A stretch of DNA of 5,356 bases from Treponema sp. (GTDB taxonomy: Bacteria; Spirochaetota; Spirochaetia; Treponematales; Breznakiellaceae): contig JAITAW010000011.1 in assembly GCA_031283905.1 (NCBI GenBank), positions 1 to 5,356 of the forward strand, in the 5' to 3' direction. The notes below the pieces were generated by a model, which saw nothing but the letters and a program-made list of their open reading frames with translations, was not told where the DNA came from and searched no databases. Below are positions 1-4,973 of this stretch, piece after piece. How positions within the stretch are numbered: position 1 is the first letter of the stretch; the number at the start of each line of letters is the position of its first letter. A program made the translations under genes and the position numbers.

Positions 1-300
1 GCGGTCATAGGCTCTCATACCCGCGTCCAGACTGCGGACGAAGCCGTGTTGCCGAAAGGGACCGCGGTTATCACCGATGCGGGACGGACGGGCAGCATTG
101 ACTCCGTGGGAGGCGCCGACGCGCAAACCTGCATCCGGGAGTACCTCACCGGTATTCCCGATTGGACAAAAGAAGCGTGGGCGAAACTGGAATTGCAGGG
201 CGTTCTGCTTGATATTGACATGAACGGCAAGGCGCTTTCCATAGAACGGGTGCGGTTACCCGTTGCGGGAGGAGGAGAGCATGAAGGGCAGAGTCTATAG
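1..300 (+). CDS. ymdB: YmdB-family metallophosphoesterase, C-terminal part (5' end outside window)
   Basis: The first base of the window is in frame, and the reading frame runs to TAG at 298-300, giving the last 99 residues. The stretch starting IGSHTRVQTADEAVLPKGT, followed by ITDAGRTGSIDSVGG and ADAQTCIREYLTGIP, matches the C-terminal half of the YmdB/TIGR00282 calcineurin-like phosphoesterases. These are dimetal enzymes that cleave 2',3'-cyclic nucleotides or related phosphodiesters in the cytoplasm. The tail (LQGVLLDIDMNGKALSIERVRLPV) is the usual closing beta-strand region. Family members normally have GTHTHV where this one has GSHTRV (residues encoded at 10-27), so one histidine of the metal motif reads as arginine. 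The end of the gene overlaps the following RseC-like gene by 20 bp, so the two are almost certainly co-transcribed. The family call is strong; the substrate in this organism is unknown. Confidence 0.87.
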   Translation, partial: AVIGSHTRVQTADEAVLPKGTAVITDAGRTGSIDSVGGADAQTCIREYLTGIPDWTKEAWAKLELQGVLLDIDMNGKALSIERVRLPVAGGGEHEGQSL

Positions 301-682
301 TATAGAAGAAAAGACCGTTTTCCTGTCGCCTGAACAGGCGGGTTGTTTCGGCTGCATGGCGCGGGAGCATTGCCGAAAGCCCCAACTCATTGCCGCGGAA
401 AACCGGACGGGGCGGAACCTCTCCCCCGGTCAGGTTGTTGAAACCGAAATAGCGAAGCGGCCGCGTGTTTCTCAGGCGCTTTTATCATTGCGTCCGCCGC
501 TTGCCGGCTTTACCGCGGGCTTCGCGCTTGCCGGCGTTTTTTTCCCCCTGTCAGGAGACGGAGCGCGGGGAGCCATCGGCATCGCGGGCTTGTTTCTTGC
601 GGGATTCGCCGTTTACGCGTTGCGAAAGCGGTTCCCCGATAAAACCCGCCCCCATATCGTCAGGGTTATACAACCCTTTTAA
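281..682 (+). CDS. RseC/MucC-family membrane protein (SoxR-reducing system type)
   Basis: A 133-residue protein. An N-terminal cytoplasmic domain carries a CxxCxxxxxC cluster (C22, C25, C31), a basic/hydrophilic stretch follows, and then come two hydrophobic segments at about residues 70-91 and 96-114 that should form a transmembrane hairpin. The tail is short and basic. Small size, an N-terminal cysteine cluster and two central membrane helices are the hallmarks of the RseC/MucC family, whose members take part in SoxR reduction or sigma-E regulation, often near Rnf-type electron transport. I infer a membrane redox or electron-transfer accessory role, not a specific pathway. I chose the ATG at 281 because GGGAGGAGGA lies just upstream at 267-276; a TTG at 263 would add six residues but has no good binding site. 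The start lies inside the end of the YmdB gene, which suggests translational coupling. Confidence 0.72.
   Translation: MKGRVYSIEEKTVFLSPEQAGCFGCMAREHCRKPQLIAAENRTGRNLSPGQVVETEIAKRPRVSQALLSLRPPLAGFTAGFALAGVFFPLSGDGARGAIGIAGLFLAGFAVYALRKRFPDKTRPHIVRVIQPF
662..680 (+). terminator. Possible intrinsic terminator in the last codons of the RseC-like gene
   Basis: AGGGTT (662-667) and AACCCT (672-677) form a perfect 6-bp stem around the tetraloop ATAC, followed by TTT running into the TAA stop. The geometry fits a small Rho-independent terminator, but the T tract is only three or four bases, so termination would be inefficient at best. Its placement over the stop codon and ahead of a long gene-free leader supports an operon end here. 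Confidence 0.38.
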
Positions 683-822
683 AAACAAACGGCGTGAAGA
701 ATTTTGGATCGTACGCTCGCCCTGCGGAGCAAGTCCGGGCATAAAACCCGCTTTTCCAGCCGAAAGAGCCTTCCATCGGGGTATTTGCGCCTTGAATTTC
801 CGGGAAAGGCTCAAAATGGTAC

Positions 823-851
823 TTGTTTATCCTCCAAGAGTATAGTATATT
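823..851 (+). promoter_or_regulatory. Candidate sigma70-type promoter for the Hsp20 gene
   Basis: TTGTTT at 823-828 and TATATT at 846-851 are separated by 17 bp. A second -10-like hexamer, TATAGT, lies at 841-846. Transcription would start near 858 and leave an untranslated leader of roughly 107 nt. I see no CIRCE-type inverted repeat, so HrcA control is not supported. Confidence 0.45.
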
Positions 852-906
852 AAAAAAAGAGGGAAAAAACCCAACGACCGCTCTTGAGAGGGTCAATTCA
901 ACTGGA

Positions 907-935
907 CATACGGTCAGTATACGCGCTCATACGGT
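907..935 (+). repeat. 8-bp direct repeat CATACGGT, 21-bp period, in the Hsp20 leader
   Basis: CATACGGT occurs at 907-914 and again at 928-935. The 21-bp start-to-start spacing is two turns of B-DNA, so a protein bound to both copies would sit on one face. The pair lies between the candidate promoter and the ribosome binding site. It could be an operator or part of an RNA structure; chance is also possible for an 8-mer. Confidence 0.4.
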
Positions 936-952
936 TTGTAACGCGGGGCGCG
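922..952 (+). promoter_or_regulatory. GC-rich stem next to the Hsp20 ribosome binding site
   Basis: CGCGCTC (922-928) can pair with GGGGCGCG (946-952 used, including one G-U pair), closing a 17-nt loop. The stem ends just before the Shine-Dalgarno sequence GAAGGAGAG (952-960). It abuts the site without sequestering it, so a temperature or accessibility effect on translation is conceivable but unproven. Confidence 0.33.
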
Positions 953-964
953 AAGGAGAGTTAT

Positions 965-1537
965 ATGAAAGGTACGAGAGGATACACGGATATGGGCGCT
1001 GTATTTGACGAGATTTTTGAGACGGCCCGTGATTTACATGATGAATTCAGCAGAAATTTTAATAGGTTTGGCGATGATCACTCGGCGCGAAACAACGGTT
1101 CGCGCTGGCCGTTTGATGAAAATATTGATTATTACGCGAATTATGCCTATCCACCCATGAATGTTTACATGACGAGCGACAGAAGCATGATGTTTGAGTT
1201 TGCCCTTGCGGGTTTTGACGAGAAAAATATAAACCTTTCCTTTCAAGGCGATTATATGGTGTTTTCCGCCAAGATCGGAGACGATCCCAAAGATGAGGAA
1301 AGCGCCCCGGATGATGCTGAAACCAACGGGAACGGCGGTAATTACCGGTACTTCAAACGCAGACTCAAGTTTAAAAATATTGAGAAGCAAAAATACTTTG
1401 TTCCGCAGGATAAATACGATCAAGAAAATGTAAAGGCCGTGTTTAAGAACGGCGTTCTCAAAGTTATGGTCCCTCCCAAGGATGAACCTGATTTGAACGA
1501 CGGCATCAAAATCGAGATTGTCAAAGAAGGCGCGTAG
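965..1537 (+). CDS. Hsp20/alpha-crystallin small heat-shock protein
   Basis: A 190-residue small heat-shock protein, an ATP-independent holdase that binds unfolding proteins in the cytoplasm as an oligomer. Residues 1-60 form the variable N-terminal arm, rich in Asn, Asp and aromatic residues. The alpha-crystallin domain runs from about 63 to 171, opening with PPMNVYMTSD and closing with the diagnostic AVFKNGVLKVMVP (158-170, the A-x-x-x-N-G-V-L signature). The tail has IKIEI (181-185), which fits the I-x-I motif that docks neighbouring dimers. An acidic, Gly/Asn-rich insert at about 105-126 lengthens the loop region. I chose ATG 965 because GAAGGAGAG precedes it by four bases; the frame is open upstream to a GTG-type start near 884, but that stretch lacks a binding site and has no Hsp20-like sequence. 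The gene stands alone between its own leader and a weak terminator, consistent with stress-specific expression. Confidence 0.9.
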   Translation: MKGTRGYTDMGAVFDEIFETARDLHDEFSRNFNRFGDDHSARNNGSRWPFDENIDYYANYAYPPMNVYMTSDRSMMFEFALAGFDEKNINLSFQGDYMVFSAKIGDDPKDEESAPDDAETNGNGGNYRYFKRRLKFKNIEKQKYFVPQDKYDQENVKAVFKNGVLKVMVPPKDEPDLNDGIKIEIVKEGA

Positions 1538-1540
1538 TTT

Positions 1541-1571
1541 TTTGATTGCCCCTTGAATCAAATTTTTTTTT
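1541..1571 (+). terminator. Weak intrinsic terminator after the Hsp20 gene
   Basis: TTTGATT (1541-1547) and AATCAAA (1556-1562) are perfect complements around an 8-nt loop, followed at once by nine T residues (1563-1571). The stem has only one G-C pair, so it is thermodynamically weak, but the layout and long T tract are those of a Rho-independent terminator. It starts three bases after the stop codon. Confidence 0.5.
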
Positions 1572-1581
1572 ATGGTAAAGT
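1553..1581 (+). promoter_or_regulatory. Possible promoter for the DRTGG/cyclo-ligase pair
   Basis: TTGAAT (1553-1558) and TAAAGT (1576-1581) are 17 bp apart and match four of six consensus bases each. The element overlaps the terminator hairpin of the preceding gene, giving a leader of about 10 nt before the ATG at 1599. The -10 is poor, so this is a suggestion only. Confidence 0.3.
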
Positions 1582-1598
1582 AAAGTAATGGGGAACAT

Positions 1599-1955
1599 AT
1601 GACCGTAATTGACGCAGTAACAATACTGGAAGGGCAATTCTTTTCCGGTGAAGATAAATCCAACATGGAAATAGTATCCGCCTGTGGCGCCGATCTTATG
1701 AGCGACGTGATGGCTTTTGTGAAGGATAGGGTTATTCTTTTAACCGGACTGGTAAATCCGCAGGTTATCAGAACCGCGGAACTCTTGGATATACATTGTA
1801 TCATTTTTGTACGGGGCAAGTCGCCAAGCCGTGACATGATTGATATGGCGGATGATTCAGACATTATCCTCGCCGGTACGAAACTGCCGATGTTTTTGGC
1901 GTGCGGCAAGTTATACGAAGCCGGTTTGAGGACCGGAGGAACGCGGCGTATCTGA
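1599..1955 (+). CDS. Stand-alone DRTGG-domain protein
   Basis: A 118-residue protein that is almost entirely one DRTGG domain, the regulatory module also found fused to phosphotransacetylases and in CBS-domain proteins, and often seen alone in anaerobes. Features that fit are an N-terminal strand plus EGQFFSGED, the central ACGADLMSDVMAFV (28-41), a strand followed by TGLVNPQVIRTAELLD, and the end SDIILAGTKLPMFLACGKLYEAGLR (residues 87-111). There are no membrane segments or signal peptide. It has no assigned enzymatic reaction; a small-molecule sensing or regulatory role is family-level inference. Translation starts at ATG 1599 with a modest GGGGAAC upstream. The last 55 bp overlap the frame of the following cyclo-ligase gene if that gene starts at its GTG, or only the stop overlaps if it starts at CTG. 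Confidence 0.72.
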   Translation: MTVIDAVTILEGQFFSGEDKSNMEIVSACGADLMSDVMAFVKDRVILLTGLVNPQVIRTAELLDIHCIIFVRGKSPSRDMIDMADDSDIILAGTKLPMFLACGKLYEAGLRTGGTRRI

Positions 1956-2521
1956 ACGAGCGTTCATTACTGCGGCAAAGGATGCGGAATCTAAAACCAT
2001 CCTCTGCCGAGAGCTATGCCGCGGGCCTCGCCGCATGCGGCATAGGCGGGCTTCCATGCTGGAAACGGCATGGAACCGTCTTGCTTTTCCTCTCAATGAA
2101 ATATGAAATAGACACGGGTTTTCTTCTGGAACGTGCTTTCCATGACGGTAAAAATGTTTTCGTTCCAAAAATCATCAATGACAAACTACAATTTTTTCAA
2201 ATATTTGAACATGAGCTTAACGGCCAATGGGAAGCCGGGGCGTTCGGCATCCGGGAACCGCGAGATCCGGACTCCCGGCGGGCATTGTCGCCGAGTCATT
2301 TTCCATGCCTCATTATAACGCCCGGGCTTGCGTTTGACAGGAACGGCAACAGGCTGGGACGCGGCAAGGGCTATTACGACCGGTTTTTCACGGAATTGGA
2401 CGCGCAGAACCTGCGGTATTTCAGCGCGGGGCTCTGTATGCCCTCCCAAATTGTTGAGCGCGTCCCTGCCAAGCCGTGGGACAAAAAGATGGACATCGTG
2501 TTGGATGTGTTCCGGTTGTAG
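1901..2521 (+). CDS. fau: 5-formyltetrahydrofolate cyclo-ligase (MTHFS)
   Basis: Converts 5-formyltetrahydrofolate to 5,10-methenyltetrahydrofolate using ATP, returning a storage or side-product folate to the one-carbon pool in the cytoplasm. The signature PGLAFDRNGNRLGRGKGYYD spans residues 141-160 and contains the phosphate-binding glycines and the invariant YYD. The N-terminal LLRQRMRNL helix, FLSMKYEIDT (63-72), the FVPK strand (87-90) and WEAGAFGIREP (110-120) also fit. Length is 206 residues from GTG 1901. The start is uncertain: GTG 1901 has no ribosome binding site, ATG 1982 would remove part of the conserved first helix, and CTG 1952 lies 11 nt after GGAGGA (1935-1940) and overlaps the TGA of the upstream gene as CTGA. 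The CTG would give a 189-residue protein, a normal size for the family. Co-expression with the DRTGG gene is very likely. Confidence 0.9.
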   Translation: MRQVIRSRFEDRRNAAYLNERSLLRQRMRNLKPSSAESYAAGLAACGIGGLPCWKRHGTVLLFLSMKYEIDTGFLLERAFHDGKNVFVPKIINDKLQFFQIFEHELNGQWEAGAFGIREPRDPDSRRALSPSHFPCLIITPGLAFDRNGNRLGRGKGYYDRFFTELDAQNLRYFSAGLCMPSQIVERVPAKPWDKKMDIVLDVFRL

Positions 2522-2550
2522 GACGGATCCAATGCCCGTATACACGGAGC

Positions 2551-2578
2551 GGCGTGTTAAACGCCTCTATCATTTTTT
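2551..2578 (+). terminator. Weak terminator-like hairpin after the cyclo-ligase gene
   Basis: GGCGT (2551-2555) pairs with ACGCC (2561-2565) around a GTTAA loop. A run of six T residues (2573-2578) follows, but only after a 7-nt gap. The distance between stem and T tract makes it a poor intrinsic terminator; it may be chance. Confidence 0.22.
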
Positions 2579-2586
2579 CAACTTCT

Positions 2587-2911
2587 TCATAAGGCATACG
2601 CTTGGTCGTATATAAATGACGTAAAGACGTCCTCATTATAATAAACCGCCTTGCCGTTGCCGGGAAGATTTTTGTACGAGGGGTGTCTTCAATACGCAAC
2701 GGGAGTGTCTCGGCCAGCTACCGGAAGGATTCGCCTCGCCAAAAAGCAGGTATACCGCCGCTTCCTCTACGGCCTGTCCGCCAAAGTACAGTTCCAAGAG
2801 GGATTTCACATTGTCTATCGAGGGCATTTTTACCGGCGATCCATTATGAAGAACAACAACAATATGCGGCAGTACTTCGGCGACTACGTTAATAATGACG
2901 TTCTGACATTC
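2587..2911 (-). pseudogene. Frameshifted internal fragment of a GH3 beta-glucosidase
   Basis: Read on the minus strand, three frames in succession give pieces of the C-terminal (second) domain of glycoside hydrolase family 3 beta-glucosidases. The first piece (2911 to about 2720) contains VVVLHNGSPVKMP, LELYFGGQAVEEA and LLFGEANPSG. One base appears lost near 2719, and LAETLPLRIEDTP (2717-2679) continues in the next frame. Another base appears lost near 2680, and SYKNLPGNGKAVYYNEDVF (2679-2623) continues in the third frame, ending at TGA 2589-2587. Each piece matches the expected order of family motifs (hNGSPvem, GQA, LFGevNPSGKL, SYxNFPG, YxE). The N-terminal catalytic barrel and the end of the protein are absent. 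No start codon or binding site serves it, so it should make no functional enzyme. It is a relic of a plant-polysaccharide or oligosaccharide utilisation gene. Confidence 0.72.
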
Positions 2912-3038
2912 ACATAGGCCTGTAAAGCCGGCGTAATTCGTCAGCCGGAATCCAGCCCTCCTCCGGCGCGTTAAGGATAGTCCAGAGAGCGGGTTTTCGC
3001 CGTTTTTTCCGATCCCGTTCCTGACCCCTCCACCGCAT
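2910..3038 (-). CDS. Short protein-like reading frame of unknown function, possibly a remnant
   Basis: From ATG 3038 to TGA 2910 the minus strand encodes 42 residues: a very basic start (RWRGQERDRKKRRK) followed by PALWTILNAPEEGWIPADEL and a basic end. I do not recognise the family. The frame stays open upstream to 3137 with further protein-like sequence (IEVCIDGGKYPRITAVESARQ) but has no ATG, GTG or TTG there; an ATA at about 3087, five bases after AGAGG, is the only start-like position. No good binding site precedes ATG 3038. The stop codon abuts the point where the GH3 similarity begins. This could be the C-terminus of a decayed gene, a real small gene with a non-standard start, or chance. 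Confidence 0.28.
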   Translation of the reverse strand: MRWRGQERDRKKRRKPALWTILNAPEEGWIPADELRRLYRPM

Positions 3039-3092
3039 TTCTGTCTGTCGCGCACTCTCGACCGCCGTTATCCGTGGATACTTCCCCCCGTC

Positions 3093-3121
3093 TATGCAAA
3101 CCTCTATAATTTTGCTATATT
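3093..3121 (+). promoter_or_regulatory. Promoter-like elements directly upstream of the HD gene
   Basis: Two -10-like hexamers lie close to the start codon: a perfect TATAAT at 3105-3110, and TATATT at 3116-3121. The second is followed by exactly six nucleotides and the ATG at 3128, so transcription from it would begin at or near the start codon; the first would give a leader of about 10 nt. Upstream, TATGCA (3093-3098) is a poor -35 match at 17 bp from TATATT. No Shine-Dalgarno sequence is present between these and the ATG. Confidence 0.5.
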
Positions 3122-3127
3122 TTCCCC

Positions 3128-3712
3128 ATGAATACCTCTATTTCACGCGCACAGGCATGGGAGCTTCTGCGCAAATACAACAAAGACCCCTTCCATTTAC
3201 AACACGCGCTTACGGTGGAAGGAGTGATGAAATGGTACGCGAATGAACTTGATTTCGCCGAAGAAGCCGAATACTGGGGCATAGCGGGTCTTCTTCACGA
3301 TATAGACTTTGAACAGTACCCGCATGAGCATTGTATCAAAGCGCCGGAATTGCTCCGCGAAGGCGGCGTTAGTGAAGACCTCATTCATGCGGTTGTCAGC
3401 CACGGGTATGGGCTTACCGTTGATGTGGCTCCTGTTCACCAAATGGAAAAAGTCCTGTTTGCGGCTGACGAACTTACCGGACTCATCTGGGCGGCCGCCA
3501 TCATTCGCCCTTCAAAAAGCGTGCAGGACATGGAGGTAAAGTCCGTCAAGAAGAAGTACAAGGCGGCGAATTTCGCGGCGGGCTGTTCGCGTGAAGTTAT
3601 TGAGCGGGGAGCCGCAATGCTCGGTTGGGACCTTGACGCGCTGATTGAAAAGACCATCCGCGCCATGCGTTCCTGTGAGGCGGATGTCGATGCTTTTATG
3701 AAAAGCGTCTAA
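3128..3712 (+). CDS. HD-domain metal-dependent phosphohydrolase
   Basis: A 194-residue single-domain HD-superfamily protein. The family consists of metal-dependent phosphohydrolases acting on nucleotides or phosphodiesters; the substrate of this subfamily is not known to me. Metal-binding candidates are H26 (in PFHLQHA), H57-D58 (in GLLHDID, residues 54-60), H87 and H92 (in the IHAVVSHGYG region) and D114 (in AADELTG). The RPSKSVQDMEVKSVKKKYK stretch (127-145) is typical of a widespread subgroup in anaerobes and spirochetes. There is no signal peptide or membrane helix. The start is fixed by the conserved N-terminus (ALELL..YNKDPFHLQH-like) and by the lack of other starts nearby. It has no ribosome binding site, which with the close -10 elements suggests leaderless translation. 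mnmA follows after 60 bp and may be co-transcribed. Confidence 0.82.
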   Translation: MNTSISRAQAWELLRKYNKDPFHLQHALTVEGVMKWYANELDFAEEAEYWGIAGLLHDIDFEQYPHEHCIKAPELLREGGVSEDLIHAVVSHGYGLTVDVAPVHQMEKVLFAADELTGLIWAAAIIRPSKSVQDMEVKSVKKKYKAANFAAGCSREVIERGAAMLGWDLDALIEKTIRAMRSCEADVDAFMKSV

Positions 3713-3720
3713 AGACTGCT

Positions 3721-3752
3721 GAACCCATAACGGAGAGAACCCATAACGGAGA
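3721..3752 (+). repeat. Perfect tandem duplication of 16 bp between the HD gene and mnmA
   Basis: GAACCCATAACGGAGA occurs at 3721-3736 and again, without a gap or mismatch, at 3737-3752. Each copy contains a CGGAGA element resembling a weak Shine-Dalgarno sequence, but the second copy ends 20 bp before the mnmA start, too far to serve it. It looks like a recent slippage duplication, and copy number may vary between strains. Confidence 0.9.
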
Positions 3753-3772
3753 GCGGCTTCACGGCGGAAGCA

Positions 3773-4894
3773 ATGAGAAAAGAGAGAAAAAAAGCGGTTG
3801 TCGCCATGTCCGGCGGAGTAGACAGTTCCGTCGCGGCCGCGCTTATGAAAGAGCGGGGCTTTGAATGTATCGGCGTTACCATGAAATTATTCGCGACGGA
3901 AGACATCGGCGGGAGCGGGGAGAACGAGTGTAGTTCTGGAGATGCTTTTCGCAAAGCCTCCAATTATCGCGGCTGTTGCTCCTTGAATGATGTGGAAGAC
4001 GCCCGCGCCGTGGCGTTCCGCATGGACATGCCCCACTACACGCTCAACTTTTCCGGTGAATTCAAAACCTTTGTCATTGATAATTTTATCGAAACGTACC
4101 GGAACGGCGCTACGCCAAACCCCTGCATCGAATGCAACCGGCGTCTCAAGTTTGATAAACTCCTCCTCCGCGCCCGGCAGCTTGACTTTGATTACATCGT
4201 AACAGGGCATTACGCGCAAATAGAGCAATCGGGCGGCAGATTCTTGCTAAAAAAAGCGTTGGACAACAACAAAGATCAGAGTTACGCGCTGTACGCCATG
4301 ACGCAGGACCAGCTTAAACACACGGTTTTTCCTTTGGGCGGGCTTACCAAGCCGGAAGTGCGGGACATTGCCCATGCCTTGGGTTTCATCAATGCGGCAA
4401 AACGGGACAGTCAGGACATCTGCTTTGTGCCGAACGGCGATTATGCCGAATTTATCGAGAACTATACCGGCGTTTCTTCACCCAAAGGCAACGTCATTGG
4501 CAAAGACGGCGCTGTCCTCGGCGTACACCGGGGCATTGTCCGGTACACAATCGGGCAGCGCCGGGGACTGGGTCTCGCGTTCAACAGCCCCCGCTACGTT
4601 ATCGCAAAATCCGTTGAAAACAACACCGTTACGTTGGGCGAGGAAAAAGACCTCTACGTTAAAACGCTTGTCGCGGACAACATCAACCTCATCGCGAGCG
4701 ACACCCTTGATCGTCCGTTGCGCGTTTCGGTGAAAACCCGCTACCGCCCGACAGAGCGGCGCGGTACGGTTGAGCAGACCGGACCGGACGCCGTTCGCAT
4801 CGTGTTTGACGAACCGCAACGGGCGATCACGCCGGGGCAAGCCGCGGTCTTCTATGACGGCGACCTTGTGATAGGCGGCGGCACCATCAGATAA
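3773..4894 (+). CDS. mnmA: tRNA-specific 2-thiouridylase MnmA
   Basis: Adenylates and thiolates uridine 34 at the wobble position of tRNA-Lys, Glu and Gln, producing the 2-thio group of mnm5s2U-type nucleosides, with sulfur from a relay protein or cysteine desulfurase. The 373-residue length is typical. The N-terminal PP-loop SGGVDSS is at 13-19; HYTLNFSGEF (88-97) and the TPNPCIECNRRLKFD region (114-128) form the tRNA/cysteine site; VTGHYA is at 143-148, KDQSYAL at 167-173 and RDSQDICFVPNGDY at 211-224. The C-terminal part has YTIGQRRGLG and the closing beta-barrel. By alignment, C121 is the first catalytic cysteine and C217 the second; an extra C118 makes a CxxC. Residues 41-70 form a Gly/Ser/Cys-containing insert ending in GCCSLNDVEDAR, common outside the enteric bacteria. 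ATG 3773 is preceded by a closely spaced GGCGGAAG. Confidence 0.96.
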   Translation: MRKERKKAVVAMSGGVDSSVAAALMKERGFECIGVTMKLFATEDIGGSGENECSSGDAFRKASNYRGCCSLNDVEDARAVAFRMDMPHYTLNFSGEFKTFVIDNFIETYRNGATPNPCIECNRRLKFDKLLLRARQLDFDYIVTGHYAQIEQSGGRFLLKKALDNNKDQSYALYAMTQDQLKHTVFPLGGLTKPEVRDIAHALGFINAAKRDSQDICFVPNGDYAEFIENYTGVSSPKGNVIGKDGAVLGVHRGIVRYTIGQRRGLGLAFNSPRYVIAKSVENNTVTLGEEKDLYVKTLVADNINLIASDTLDRPLRVSVKTRYRPTERRGTVEQTGPDAVRIVFDEPQRAITPGQAAVFYDGDLVIGGGTIR

Positions 4895-4938
4895 GCCCGA
4901 AGGTTTGCGCGAAATCCCGCTCCAGCTTCCATATTCTA

Positions 4939-4967
4939 TTGCGCCTTGTCCATAAAAACGGTATCAT
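4939..4967 (+). promoter_or_regulatory. Candidate promoter positioned for a leaderless alaX transcript
   Basis: TTGCGC (4939-4944) and TATCAT (4962-4967, five of six consensus bases) are 17 bp apart. Six nucleotides later comes the ATG at 4974, so the expected +1 coincides with the start codon. No Shine-Dalgarno sequence is present. The short gap after mnmA (79 bp) shows no terminator. Confidence 0.5.
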
Positions 4968-4973
4968 ACGCGC

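Larger units (their letters stand above)
683..964. other. 282-bp gene-free leader upstream of the Hsp20 gene
   Basis: No convincing coding frame is present on either strand; open frames here give low-quality peptides and have no binding sites. An imperfect inverted repeat pairs GAGCCTTCC (766-774) with the segment 803-812 (GGAAAGGCTC, one bulged A). A smaller CGGG/CCCG hairpin lies at 736-750, followed by a short T run. The 3' third holds the promoter, direct repeat and stem listed separately. The 700-760 part is more GC-rich than the A/T-rich part at 811-870, so the leader may be composite. Confidence 0.6.

Noticed and set aside
551..896. Two overlapping minus-strand open frames crossing the RseC end and the Hsp20 leader
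   Set aside because: Neither has a ribosome binding site or family resemblance, they overlap each other in different frames, and one runs into the RseC coding region.
1034..1909. Long 291-codon open frame on the minus strand opposite the Hsp20 and DRTGG genes
   Set aside because: It is antisense to two well-supported genes, has no binding site or recognisable domain, and its hydrophobic Ile/Val-rich composition is what the reverse complement of acidic, Asp/Asn-rich coding sequence gives.
2651..2917. Plus-strand 88-codon frame in the gene-poor stretch
   Set aside because: It is antisense to the GH3 relic, whose motifs explain the sequence, and it has no convincing start signal or domain.
2587..3060. 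Insertion sequence or transposase remnant as an explanation for the decayed region
   Set aside because: I found no terminal inverted repeats, target-site duplication or transposase motifs; the readable similarity is to GH3 instead.
3704..3720. AGCGTC/GAC-T-GCT hairpin at the end of the HD gene as a terminator
   Set aside because: The stem has a bulge and a tiny loop and is not followed by a T tract, and mnmA begins only 60 bp later.
3887..4228. 113-codon minus-strand frame inside mnmA
   Set aside because: Shadow of a very well-conserved gene on the opposite strand; no independent coding evidence.
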